Origin: Pseudomonas sp. DTU12.3
GTDB taxonomy: Bacteria > Pseudomonadota > Gammaproteobacteria > Pseudomonadales > Pseudomonadaceae
Reading direction: 5' to 3'
Assembly (NCBI RefSeq): GCF_004124275.1
Contig: NZ_CP027218.1
Location: 980,001-1,044,000, forward strand
Length of the DNA: 64,000 nucleotides
The notes under the pieces are model-generated. The model was given only the letters and a program-made list of their open reading frames with translations. It had not been told where the DNA came from and made no database searches. A program made the position numbers and the translations under genes. Below are positions 26,483 to 34,460 of this stretch, piece by piece. How positions within the stretch are numbered: position 1 is the stretch's first letter; the number at the start of each line of letters is the position of its first letter.

Positions 26483-27672
26483 GCCAGAACTTGAGTCAGA
26501 CCTTCCTCGCCATCACCCGCAACGACACCGATCTTGAGTGGTTGCAAGGTGCATTGGCGCCGCTTGGCCAAGTGGTCAGCGCCGGGGGTGGTGGCAGCCT
26601 CGACGAGTTGCTCGCGCTGGTCGATGTGACCCTCGCCAGCCTGGTGTTCGTAGGGCTTGATCGCGATCATCTGGTCGCGCAAAGCGCTTTGATCGAAGGT
26701 CTGCTCGAAGCCAAACCGATGCTCGCGATCGTCGCGCTCGGAGACGGCATGGACAATCAGCTGGTGCTCAATGCCATGCGTGCCGGTGCGCGGGATTTCG
26801 TCGCTTACGGCTCGCGCTCCAGTGAGGTCGCCGGGTTGGTGCGGCGCCTGAGCAAGCGCCTGCCAGCGGTCACACCAACCACCCAGCTTGGCGGTCTGAC
26901 CGTGCTTTATGGTGTGCAAAGCAACGCCGACGGCGCGCTGTTGGCCAACCACATGGCGCTGGTGGTGCAGAAGAGCGGCCAGCAAACCCTGTTGCTCGAC
27001 CTCGGGTTGCCGCGTGGCGACAGCTTGGCTTTGCTCGGGCTGGAAAGCTCGTTTCATTTCGGCGATGCGCTGCGGCATTTGCGGCGGCTTGATGCAACGC
27101 TGATCGACAGCGCCTTCACCAGCGCCGAAGCGGGCTTGCGCATCCTCGCTTACGCCAGCTCCGACGAGCCGCTGGAGCGCACCAGTGCCGCCGAGTTGTA
27201 CATGTTGCTCAGCGCCTTGCGCCAACACTTCCAGCACATCGTCGTCAACCTCACCGGCCAGCCCGACAGTGAAGCGCTGCGCACGTTCGTCAGCCATTGC
27301 GACAAGCTGCTGTGGTACACCGACCAGAACGTCCTCGACTGTCGGCGCAACCTCGCGGTGCTCAATCTGTGGCGCGAGAAAGGCATGAAACTCGACCACG
27401 GCCGGTTGTTGATCGACCGCTACCTGCGCAACGTCGCACCGGATTCCGAAACCCTCGGCAAGACCTTTGGCCTCGAAGTGATCGCGGTGTTGGCGTTCAG
27501 TCCGGAGATCCGCCTCAACGCGAAAAACCAGGGCGTCACCCTGTTCGAACTGGCCCCGCGTGAAGCCATCAGCCAAAGCCTGCGCGCCCTCGGCGAACGC
27601 CTGGCAAAACGCTCCGAAGGCCTGGCCAAACCCAAGGCCAACTGGTTCAACCGCTTGCGAGGCACGTCATGA
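26479..27672 (+). CDS. tadZ: Flp pilus assembly protein TadZ/CpaE
   Basis: TadZ is a MinD/ParA-like protein that places the Tad machine at the pole. The 397-residue protein has an atypical receiver-like N-terminal domain (about 1-125: VFVGLDRDHLVAQSALIEGL, VLNAMRAGARDFVAYG) and a ParA-like C-terminal domain (LLLDLGLPRGDSLALLGLES). The nucleotide loop is degenerate: GVQSNADGALLANHMA replaces KGGVGKT, so ATP hydrolysis is doubtful. It overlaps both neighbours by ATGA. Confidence 0.9.
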   Translation: MSQNLSQTFLAITRNDTDLEWLQGALAPLGQVVSAGGGGSLDELLALVDVTLASLVFVGLDRDHLVAQSALIEGLLEAKPMLAIVALGDGMDNQLVLNAMRAGARDFVAYGSRSSEVAGLVRRLSKRLPAVTPTTQLGGLTVLYGVQSNADGALLANHMALVVQKSGQQTLLLDLGLPRGDSLALLGLESSFHFGDALRHLRRLDATLIDSAFTSAEAGLRILAYASSDEPLERTSAAELYMLLSALRQHFQHIVVNLTGQPDSEALRTFVSHCDKLLWYTDQNVLDCRRNLAVLNLWREKGMKLDHGRLLIDRYLRNVAPDSETLGKTFGLEVIAVLAFSPEIRLNAKNQGVTLFELAPREAISQSLRALGERLAKRSEGLAKPKANWFNRLRGTS

Positions 27673-28940
27673 GCAGTGAACAACTGTTCGGTGGCCCGCA
27701 GCGCGCCGCGCCCGGTAATACCGACCACGACGGTCTGAAACTGGTGCTGCATCGCTACATCATCGACGCCATCGAAGAGTCCGGGAAAAACCTGCTGGAA
27801 GGCTCGCGGCAGGTGCTCTCGCAGTTCGTCATCGACAAAGTGGCCGAATACATCGCGCGCCTGCACCTGGCGATTTCGCGTTATGAGATGGAGCGTCTGG
27901 CCGAAGAAATCGTCGACGAACTGACCGGTTTCGGCCCGCTGGAAGTGCTGCTGCGCGACAGCGCCGTGACCGAGATTCTGGTCAACGGCCCGCACCGGGT
28001 GTTCATCGAACGCGACGGTGTGCTGCACCTCAGCGACCTGCGCTTTATCGATGCGCACCACGTCGAGCGGGTCATGCAGCGCATTCTTGCGCCACTCGGG
28101 CGACGCCTCGACGAGTCGTCGCCGATGGTCGATGCGCGTTTGCCGGATGGCAGCCGGGTCAACGCGATCATCCCGCCGATTGCCCTCGACGGGCCGTGTC
28201 TGTCGATCCGCAAGTTTCGCAAGGACATGCTCAAGAGCACCGACCTGATGGCGATGCAGACCATCGATCAGGCGATCTACGATTTCATCGAAGAGGCGGT
28301 GGGCAAACGCTGCAACATTCTCATCAGCGGCGGTACCGGCACCGGCAAGACCACGCTGCTGAACATTCTCAGCCAGTTGATCAACCCGCACGAACGTCTG
28401 GTGACCATCGAAGACGTCGCCGAATTGCAGCTTGGCCACCCGCACGTCGTGCGCCTGGAAACCCGTCCGCCGAATGCCGAGGGCCACGGCGAAGTGAAGG
28501 CCAGCGACCTGATCCGCAACGCCCTGCGCATGCGCCCCGACCGGATCATCCTTGGTGAGATTCGTGGCGTCGAAGTGGTCGACGTGCTGACCGCGATGAA
28601 CACCGGCCACGACGGTTCGATGAGTACCGTGCACGCCAACAACGCGCAGGACGCCTTGTTGCGCCTGGAAACCCTGGTCGGCCTGACCGGTCGCACCATC
28701 GCCGAACGCACGCTGCGGCAGATGATCTGCGCCGCGCTCGATGTGGTGATTCAACTGACGCGCATGCCCGATGGGCGCCGTTGCGTCAGTGAAGTGGTCG
28801 AGGTGGTCGGTGTGCGTGACGACGTCTATGTGACCAATACGCTGTTTCGCCTCGACCGGCGCACCGGTTTTGGTTTTCTGCGCGAAGCGGTCAACCCTGC
28901 CGGCGACAAGCTGCGTCGCGAACCGACGCTGGCGCACTGA
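27669..28940 (+). CDS. tadA: Flp pilus ATPase TadA/CpaF
   Basis: TadA is the hexameric secretion ATPase that powers pilus polymerisation. The 423-residue protein has the T2SS-E family layout: N-terminal helical domain, TEILVNGPHRVFIERDG, Walker A GGTGTGKTT at 221-229, the Asp box VTIEDVAELQLGHPHVVRLE, Walker B MRPDRIILGEIRGVE and the His box TGHDGSMSTVHANNAQDALL. It overlaps tadZ by ATGA and is followed after ten bases by tadB. Confidence 0.96.
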   Translation: MSSEQLFGGPQRAAPGNTDHDGLKLVLHRYIIDAIEESGKNLLEGSRQVLSQFVIDKVAEYIARLHLAISRYEMERLAEEIVDELTGFGPLEVLLRDSAVTEILVNGPHRVFIERDGVLHLSDLRFIDAHHVERVMQRILAPLGRRLDESSPMVDARLPDGSRVNAIIPPIALDGPCLSIRKFRKDMLKSTDLMAMQTIDQAIYDFIEEAVGKRCNILISGGTGTGKTTLLNILSQLINPHERLVTIEDVAELQLGHPHVVRLETRPPNAEGHGEVKASDLIRNALRMRPDRIILGEIRGVEVVDVLTAMNTGHDGSMSTVHANNAQDALLRLETLVGLTGRTIAERTLRQMICAALDVVIQLTRMPDGRRCVSEVVEVVGVRDDVYVTNTLFRLDRRTGFGFLREAVNPAGDKLRREPTLAH

Positions 28941-28950
28941 GGGCCACGGC

Positions 28951-29835
28951 ATGCTCAAACCGTTGTTGCTGATCGTGATTTGTCTGTGTTTGCTCGGGTT
29001 ATCGCTGCGCCTGTTCTACAACGGCTGGCGCCAGGGCGGCACCGAGCGTGTGCTCGATCGGTTGAATCAGGGCCAGCCACAACTGACGGTAGACGCGCCG
29101 CGCTGGGCGGGTCTGGAGCGCGCGTTTCTGCGTGCCGGTCTCGGTCGGCCGACGGATCGCCTAGGCCTGTGGTTGCTGTTGTGGGCATTCGCCATGCTGA
29201 TCGGTTTTGCCCTTGCCGGTGTGCTCGGTTTGCTGGTGTTGATCGTGCTGCCGCCGCTGGCCGTGCGCCTGTTTGTCAGCTGGCGTTACCAACGGCGCTT
29301 GCGACGGATGATCGAACAACTGCCGCAATTGCTCGACCACACCGTGCGCAGTTTGAAGTCCGGGCGCACCCTCGCCGATGCCGTGCTGGGCGGCATCGAA
29401 GCCAGCGAAGACCCGCTGAAAAACGCCATGGGCCGGGTCCAGCGCAACGTGCAGTTGGGCGTGAGCCTGCCGGACGCGGTGTCGGACTTGGCGGAGCTGT
29501 ACGAGCGTGATGAATTCCGTTTGTTCGCCCTCGGCCTCAAGGTCAATCACCGTTACGGCGGCAACGCCAGCGAGCTATTGGAAAACCTCATCAAGATGAT
29601 CCGCGAGCGCGATCAGGCCTCGCGCCAGTTGCGTGCGATGACCGGCGAAACCCGCCTCACTGCCTGGGTGCTGGGTTTGCTGCCGATCATCATGGCCGGT
29701 TATTTCCTGATGGCCAATCCGATTTATCTGGTCGCCATGTGGCACGACCCTTCGGGGCAACGAATGCTGGCCACGGCCTTCGGCATGCAGGTGATCGGCA
29801 GTCTGTTGCTCTGGCGGATGTTGCGCAGCCTATGA
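28951..29835 (+). CDS. tadB: Flp pilus platform protein TadB
   Basis: A 294-residue inner-membrane protein of the GspF/PilC-like (T2SSF) family. It has an N-terminal span, two central spans (LLLWAFAMLIGFALAGVLGL and following), the T2SSF domain (LPQLLDHTVRSLKSGRTLAD, MGRVQRNVQLGVSLPDAV, FALGLKVNHRYGGNASELLE) and a C-terminal pair of spans. With TadC it forms the platform on which TadA acts. The ATG at 28951 is preceded by GAGGG. Its stop overlaps tadC by ATGA. Confidence 0.92.
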   Translation: MLKPLLLIVICLCLLGLSLRLFYNGWRQGGTERVLDRLNQGQPQLTVDAPRWAGLERAFLRAGLGRPTDRLGLWLLLWAFAMLIGFALAGVLGLLVLIVLPPLAVRLFVSWRYQRRLRRMIEQLPQLLDHTVRSLKSGRTLADAVLGGIEASEDPLKNAMGRVQRNVQLGVSLPDAVSDLAELYERDEFRLFALGLKVNHRYGGNASELLENLIKMIRERDQASRQLRAMTGETRLTAWVLGLLPIIMAGYFLMANPIYLVAMWHDPSGQRMLATAFGMQVIGSLLLWRMLRSL

Positions 29836-30722
29836 CCACACCCTTGATGATCAGCGCGCTGCTTCTGCTCGGCGCCGCCGCCTTACTCCTCACCGGCCTG
29901 CTGGAACAGCGCCGCCGCGCCCGGCAGATCAATCGGCGGCTGGAAGGCGATCTGCTGCGCCAGAACCGTTTTGGCAACCTGCTGCAAGTGCTCGGCGACA
30001 GCAAGGTCGGCCAGCGCAGCGTCAAACTCGACAACGAAACCCAGTCGCTGCTTAACCGGGTTGGCTGGCGCAGTGCGCGTCAGCGTTCGCTGTTCGCGGC
30101 TTGCCAGATCGGCTCGCCACTGCTGTTGCTGGCGCTGACGGTGTTGCTGCAATCGGTATTTTTCCCGGCGGTGGAAAAGCAGTGGATCGCGCCGTTGTTC
30201 GCGCTTGGCGTCGGCTATCTGTTGCCCAAGCGCCTGTTGGTGATCGCCGTCGCGCGTCGGCAAAAACAACTGGCCAGCGAAATCGGCACGTTCATTCCGC
30301 TGCTGCGCATCCTCTTCGAATCCGGCATGGCCGTGGAGCAGGCGTTGCGCGTGCTCAGCCATGAAGGTCAGGCGTTGTTGCCGGTGCTGACGTATGAATT
30401 GCGTCTGGTGCTGAGCCGTGTCGACTCCGGCCTCGAATTGGGCGAAGAGTTGAACAAAGCCACACAGTTACTGGCGGTCGATGAGTTCACCGACACCTGC
30501 GTGATACTCCAGCAGTTGCTGTATCAGGGCGGCGGCGCGATGAAGTCGCTGCTGGCGCTCAAGCAATTACTGGATGACCGGCGCCTGACGCGCCTGCAGG
30601 AATACATCTCCAAGATGTCCGCAAAAATGTCCGTCGTGATGATGCTGTTTCTCTTCCCGGCGTTATTGATTGTCCTGGCCGGCCCGGGTTTCACCGCCCT
30701 GGCGAAAGCGCTGGGAGCCTAG
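29832..30722 (+). CDS. tadC: Flp pilus platform protein TadC
   Basis: A 296-residue paralogue of TadB. N-terminal membrane segment ISALLLLGAAALLLTGLLEQ, two central spans, then the T2SSF domain with IGTFIPLLRILFESGMAVEQ, YELRLVLSRVDSGLELGEEL and YISKMSAKMSVVMMLFLFPA leading into the last spans. It starts at an ATG inside the tadB stop (ATGA). Confidence 0.92.
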   Translation: MTTPLMISALLLLGAAALLLTGLLEQRRRARQINRRLEGDLLRQNRFGNLLQVLGDSKVGQRSVKLDNETQSLLNRVGWRSARQRSLFAACQIGSPLLLLALTVLLQSVFFPAVEKQWIAPLFALGVGYLLPKRLLVIAVARRQKQLASEIGTFIPLLRILFESGMAVEQALRVLSHEGQALLPVLTYELRLVLSRVDSGLELGEELNKATQLLAVDEFTDTCVILQQLLYQGGGAMKSLLALKQLLDDRRLTRLQEYISKMSAKMSVVMMLFLFPALLIVLAGPGFTALAKALGA

Positions 30723-30732
30723 AGGGATCGTG

Positions 30733-31422
30733 ATGAAAGCAATGATTGCAGGTGCCTGTTTGCTGCTGCTCGGCGGCTGTGCCAACACCGGGCAAATGCC
30801 TTGGGAGGCGCTGACCGGTTCGGCCAGTTGCGCGAAGTTGAGTTCCGATCAGCAACTGTCGCTGAACCTCGCCGATGACATGGCCAACGATGGCAAGCTG
30901 CACGCCAGCCTCGCCAATCTGCAAAGCCTGCCGGACAACATCGCCGACGTGCGCTTGCGCAAGGCCAAGGTTTATCGACTGCTCGGGCGCAGCGAGGCCG
31001 AGCCGTTGTATCGCAGCCTGCTCGGTTCGTGTCTGGCGGCCGAAGCCGAGCACGGTCTGGGGCAACTCGCTGCGGCCAAATCCGACTACGGCCAGGCGCA
31101 GGCGCATCTGCAACGCGCCGCGCGTCTGGCGCCCACCGACGAAAAAATCCGCAACGACCTCGGCGTGGTGTACCTCAATCAATTGCGTATCGACGACGCG
31201 CGTTTCGAATTTCTCACCGCCATGGAACTCAAGCAGAGCGATCAACTGGCGGCGCTGAATCTGGTGACCTTGCTGCTCTATCAGGACGACTGGAACCGCG
31301 CCGCTGAACTGGTCAGTCGCCTCGGTTTGAGCCCCGCGCAATTCAGCGAAGCGCAAAGCCGCGCGGAAAAACTCAAACTGCCGAACCGATCCACCGTCGC
31401 CGTCACGGCGATGCTCAAGTAA
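30733..31422 (+). CDS. tadD: TadD, tetratricopeptide lipoprotein
   Basis: TadD is an outer-membrane lipoprotein that supports secretin assembly in Tad systems. The 229-residue protein has a lipobox (L13-G-G-C16) and TPR repeats (GQAQAHLQRAARLAPTDEKI, NDLGVVYLNQLRIDDARFEF, LVTLLLYQDDWNRAAELVSR). AGAGGG precedes the ATG at 30733; a GTG one codon earlier is possible. Confidence 0.9.
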   Translation: MKAMIAGACLLLLGGCANTGQMPWEALTGSASCAKLSSDQQLSLNLADDMANDGKLHASLANLQSLPDNIADVRLRKAKVYRLLGRSEAEPLYRSLLGSCLAAEAEHGLGQLAAAKSDYGQAQAHLQRAARLAPTDEKIRNDLGVVYLNQLRIDDARFEFLTAMELKQSDQLAALNLVTLLLYQDDWNRAAELVSRLGLSPAQFSEAQSRAEKLKLPNRSTVAVTAMLK

Positions 31423-31430
31423 GGAGCGCG

Positions 31431-31712
31431 ATGATGAAAGCCATCCTTGTCTGCCTGGGCCTGCTGACCTTGCCGCTGACCAGTCACGCCATCGACGCCG
31501 GCCCCGCCTCGGCCCAGCAACAGGAAACCGAAGGCTGGCTGCAACTGCAAGGCCGCAACAAAGTCGCCTCGCCGAAACCGCAAACCGTTACCCCGACCGA
31601 ACGCGAACTGGCCATGCAGCGCTGGCTGAAAAGTTATCAACATGACATCCCGGCATTCTTCGATCAGGAGCAGGGTGGCAAGGTCGACAGCGGCTCGGGC
31701 GGCAGCCCATAA
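31431..31712 (+). CDS. DUF3613 protein closing the tad operon
   Basis: A 93-residue exported protein (signal peptide ending SHA) with the DUF3613 pattern: EGWLQLQGRNKVASPKPQTV and ERELAMQRWLKSYQHDIPAF. Such proteins are found at the end of Pseudomonas tad operons; function is unknown. It follows tadD by eight bases with GGAG before two adjacent ATG codons (31431, 31434). A REP pair follows the stop. Confidence 0.85.
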   Translation: MMKAILVCLGLLTLPLTSHAIDAGPASAQQQETEGWLQLQGRNKVASPKPQTVTPTERELAMQRWLKSYQHDIPAFFDQEQGGKVDSGSGGSP

Positions 31713-31731
31713 CCCTGCAACCTGTAACCCC

Positions 31732-31817
31732 TGTAGGAGCTGCCGCAGGCTGCGATCTTTTGATTTGGCTTTTTAAAAAACAACGTCAAAAGATCGCAGC
31801 CTTCGGCAGCTCCTACA
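31732..31817. repeat. REP pair (GTAGGAGCTGCC family), inverted
   Basis: Inverted GCCGCAGG and CCTTCGGC arms around an AT-rich centre (TTTGGCTTTTTAAAAAACAA). It marks the end of the tad operon. Confidence 0.9.
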
Positions 31818-31917
31818 TTGGTCGCGGTCATTGTGGGAGCCGCCCTTCCTGCCACCGAATCATGTTGATGTTTAAAGTTGTTTCAATTTTGAAGAACCTT
31901 CCCACAAGGTTTTCAGG

Positions 31918-32195
31918 TTGTCCGTCAGACGTGCGCTCTCTAGGCTTGGGTCGTCGCTGCCATTGCAGCGGCCAGGTGTGGAAACCTGAAATTCAAGTAG
32001 ATGCATTGCACCACCACCGTAATCGTTGTCGGCGACTTCTTTCGTCTGCAAACTGTGTCGCGGCGGCTGTGCGTGGGCAGGCTTCGGGTCTGGCCGGTTG
32101 CCTACTTATCGGTATTTCCACCCTGCGCATAGCTGCCACCTTTTGTCGTGTGGAAACGACAAGAGTTGGCTTCCACAGCCAAGTAGGAGTTTTCC
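31918..32195 (+). ncRNA. Structured leader upstream of the DUF6124 gene
   Basis: This stretch holds a series of hairpins ahead of the DUF6124 gene. One is CGCTGC CATT GCAGCG (31955-31970). Next are CAGGT GTGGAA ACCTG (31973-31988) and GTCGT GTGGAA ACGAC (32145-32160), which have identical loops and different, compensating stems. The last is TTGGC TTCCACA GCCAA (32166-32182), directly before the AGGAG ribosome binding site. The loop TTCCACA is complementary to the GTGGAA loops, so loop-loop pairing is possible. I recall similar leaders before other DUF6124 genes in Pseudomonas. The GGA in the loops could also bind Rsm proteins. It is inferred as a cis-regulatory RNA. Confidence 0.55.
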
Positions 32196-32558
32196 ATGGA
32201 CAAGCTGATTCCCGACCCGCCCCAAGATTTCACCACCCCCCTCGAAGACGCCATCCGCATCGACGATCAAGTCAAAAACCGCGAAGCGATCAAACGCGCC
32301 CTAGACTTCTACCTTTGCCCCACCCCTGCAAAACCCTACCAGCCGAGCACGATGTTTCTCGTGCAACCAAACATCGACACCGAAAGCCTGCTCGCCCACG
32401 CCTGTGAATCGCTGGCCTCGGCCAACGTCATGGCCAGTGATTTTGCCGACCAGCTCAGCCGCCCGCAGCGCAACACGGCGCTGGCGATCCAGCAAATCGT
32501 CATGCTCGCCGAACTGGCAGTGAGCCGCGCACTCGACCGGATTGACCCACAACCCTGA
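32196..32558 (+). CDS. DUF6124 (formerly DUF3077) protein
   Basis: A 120-residue soluble protein typical of Pseudomonas: LIPDPPQ near the start, RALDFYL, MFLVQPNIDTESLLAHACESL and a helical ending QQIVMLAELAVSRALDRI. These proteins occur in many copies per genome and have no assigned function. An AGGAG lies six bases before the ATG, next to the last hairpin of the leader. It is transcribed away from the tad operon's end and is followed by a REP pair. Confidence 0.88.
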   Translation: MDKLIPDPPQDFTTPLEDAIRIDDQVKNREAIKRALDFYLCPTPAKPYQPSTMFLVQPNIDTESLLAHACESLASANVMASDFADQLSRPQRNTALAIQQIVMLAELAVSRALDRIDPQP

Positions 32559-32566
32559 ACCACCCC

Positions 32567-32652
32567 TGTAGGAGCTGCCGCAGGCTGCGATCTTTTGATT
32601 TGGCTTTTTAAAAAACAACATCAAAAGATCGCAGCCTTCGGCAGCTCCTACA
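32567..32652. repeat. REP pair (GTAGGAGCTGCC family), inverted
   Basis: Near-identical in arms and centre to the pair at 31732. It separates the convergent DUF6124 and TpsB-like genes. Confidence 0.9.
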
Positions 32653-32656
32653 GGGA

Positions 32657-34327
32657 TTAGAGTTGGTAGCTGAAGCTGATGCTGTAACGCGGCCGGCGGT
32701 TGAAGGTATCGAGTGCTTCATCCGACATGGCTTTGGCCGCTTCCAGGGCGATGTTGTAATACTTGGCATCGCCAAAGCGCAGGCCGATGGCTGCCGATGA
32801 CAGGCTGTTGGCTTGTACCGGCAGTTCGTTGAACCAGCTGCGCGAGCGGTCCAGCACAAAATACGGCTGCAGGATGCGCAGCCAATTGCCGTCGCGGTTG
32901 AAGCTGTAGTTGATCTCGTAGGCCACGCCCCAACCCTTGTCGCCGGACGCTTGATCGTCGGGGTAACCACGACCGAAATTCTGCCCGCCGAATACTGCGC
33001 GCTCGCTGTCGGGCAAGGTGTCGTCGCTCCAGTACAGTGCGGCCGACAGCACGCCCTGCCAGTTGTCGAAGAACTTGTCGCTCTGCACCCCGGACAGGCG
33101 CACGCGGAAGAAGTCCAGATCGATGGCGCTGTTGTTGGTTTTCGCGCCCATGCTGTCCAGGCCCTGATACACGCCGCCACTCAAAATCCGCAGTTGCCGG
33201 GCATCGGCCTTGCGCCAGTCGCTCTCGAAGGCGAGGGCGCGGATGTCGGTGCGTTCTTCAACACTCAGCGGATAGCCGATAACGTTGTAACGGGTCTTGT
33301 CGTTGACCGCATACAGCCGCGAACCGGCGGTGAGCAGTTCGTTGGAGGCGGCAATCAATGGCAGGGTGAAACCGATCGAGTAGCGGTCATTCTCGCGATG
33401 CGGTTTGAGCTCCAGGCCATTGTTGAGCAGCACATTGGTGCCGGGATCGGCACGATAACGCGAAGCCGAGAGCGCCAGCTGCGCGCCTTCGTCGTTGAGG
33501 AACTGGTTGTAGTCGAGGCGGTAGTAATGTTCTTTGTCGTCGCCCGGCGGAAACAGTCCGCTGAGGGACAACTGTTCACCCATCGACGTCTGCGAATTGC
33601 TGCTGACACCGAGCAAGGCTTGCGTGCCGTTACGGTTGTCTTCGGTGGTGCTCAGCGTGCTGGTGAAGGGCTTGCGGCTGGCTTCGGCAACCAGCGTCGT
33701 GGCACCGTCGGTGGTGCCCGGCGGTGGCACTTGCGCCTGGATGGTCACGCCGGGAATGCGCGTCATCAGCGTGGTGTAGCGCTCGAACGTCTTGCGCGTC
33801 AGCGGTCGTTCGGCCTGGATTTTTGCCGCGAGTTTGTCGAGCAGGCCTTTGACCCGGCCGACGTCACCCTGCATCTGGATATCGCGCACGTAGCCTTCCA
33901 CCAGCACCACGCGGGCTACGCCGTCATCAAAATTCTGCTGTGGCAGAAACGCGTAGGACAGCAGGTAACCGTCCTGTTGGTAGCGACGAGTGATGCTGCG
34001 CGTGGCTTCGATCAGGTCAGCGAGGCTGGTCTGGTGGCCGATCAGGGGTTTATAGATTTCCGCCAGTTCGGTGAGCGGGTAAATCGTGCCGCCTTCGATC
34101 TGCACGGTTTTCAGATTGACCTTGGTCTGCATCAACAATGGCTGCGCAGTGGTCGCACCGGCATCCGGGACTTGCACCGGGGCCGCGCTCGGGCGATAGG
34201 CATCGGCGGGCAAGTTGGGCACGGGCAGATTGCGGATGGTTTCGTTGCTGTTGAGGAAGCTGGGCAGGGTGTCGGCGAGGGCAGCGGAACTGAGGCTGAG
34301 GAACAGCAGGGACGCCATAACGCGCAT
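32657..34327 (-). CDS. TpsB/ShlB-FhaC-type outer-membrane transporter
   Basis: Two-partner secretion transporters export one large partner through an Omp85-type barrel. This 556-residue protein has a signal peptide (LFLSLSSAALA), a Pro-rich start, POTRA domains (about 65-215: TKVNLKTVQIEGGTIYPLTE, ITRRYQQDGYLLSYAFLPQQ, VARVVLVEGYVRDIQMQGDV) and a barrel ending in Leu. The conserved VRGY-like motif is present as FGRGYPDDQAS. The start at 34327 is chosen because GGAG (inside an upstream in-frame ATG) precedes it by six bases. Its neighbour upstream on the same strand is a repetitive lipoprotein, the only candidate substrate nearby. Confidence 0.88.
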   Translation of the reverse strand: MRVMASLLFLSLSSAALADTLPSFLNSNETIRNLPVPNLPADAYRPSAAPVQVPDAGATTAQPLLMQTKVNLKTVQIEGGTIYPLTELAEIYKPLIGHQTSLADLIEATRSITRRYQQDGYLLSYAFLPQQNFDDGVARVVLVEGYVRDIQMQGDVGRVKGLLDKLAAKIQAERPLTRKTFERYTTLMTRIPGVTIQAQVPPPGTTDGATTLVAEASRKPFTSTLSTTEDNRNGTQALLGVSSNSQTSMGEQLSLSGLFPPGDDKEHYYRLDYNQFLNDEGAQLALSASRYRADPGTNVLLNNGLELKPHRENDRYSIGFTLPLIAASNELLTAGSRLYAVNDKTRYNVIGYPLSVEERTDIRALAFESDWRKADARQLRILSGGVYQGLDSMGAKTNNSAIDLDFFRVRLSGVQSDKFFDNWQGVLSAALYWSDDTLPDSERAVFGGQNFGRGYPDDQASGDKGWGVAYEINYSFNRDGNWLRILQPYFVLDRSRSWFNELPVQANSLSSAAIGLRFGDAKYYNIALEAAKAMSDEALDTFNRRPRYSISFSYQL

Positions 34328-34374
34328 AGGACACTCCATGGTCAGATCGCAGCTCGGGGCTGTTTTTTCCTAAG

Positions 34375-34406
34375 AAAAAAGCGGAAGACTCGTGGGAATC
34401 TTCCGC
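34375..34406 (-). terminator. Rho-independent terminator between lipoprotein and TpsB genes
   Basis: Read on the minus strand, GCGGAAGA ... TCTTCCGC forms an 8-bp stem with a 10-base loop followed by six T. It would reduce transcription from the lipoprotein gene into the transporter gene. Confidence 0.85.
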
Positions 34407-34460
34407 CCTCAACCAAGCGTAGGCGCTGTAGGTGAGGCCGTCGAATCGGCCAGGTGCAAT

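Noticed and set aside
32026-32208. A short open frame in the DUF6124 leader
   Set aside because: The stretch is better explained by hairpins and a ribosome binding site; the encoded peptide has no ribosome binding site of its own.
32813-34435. A 540-codon open frame antisense to the TpsB gene
   Set aside because: The TpsB frame has signal peptide, POTRA and barrel motifs; the antisense frame has none.
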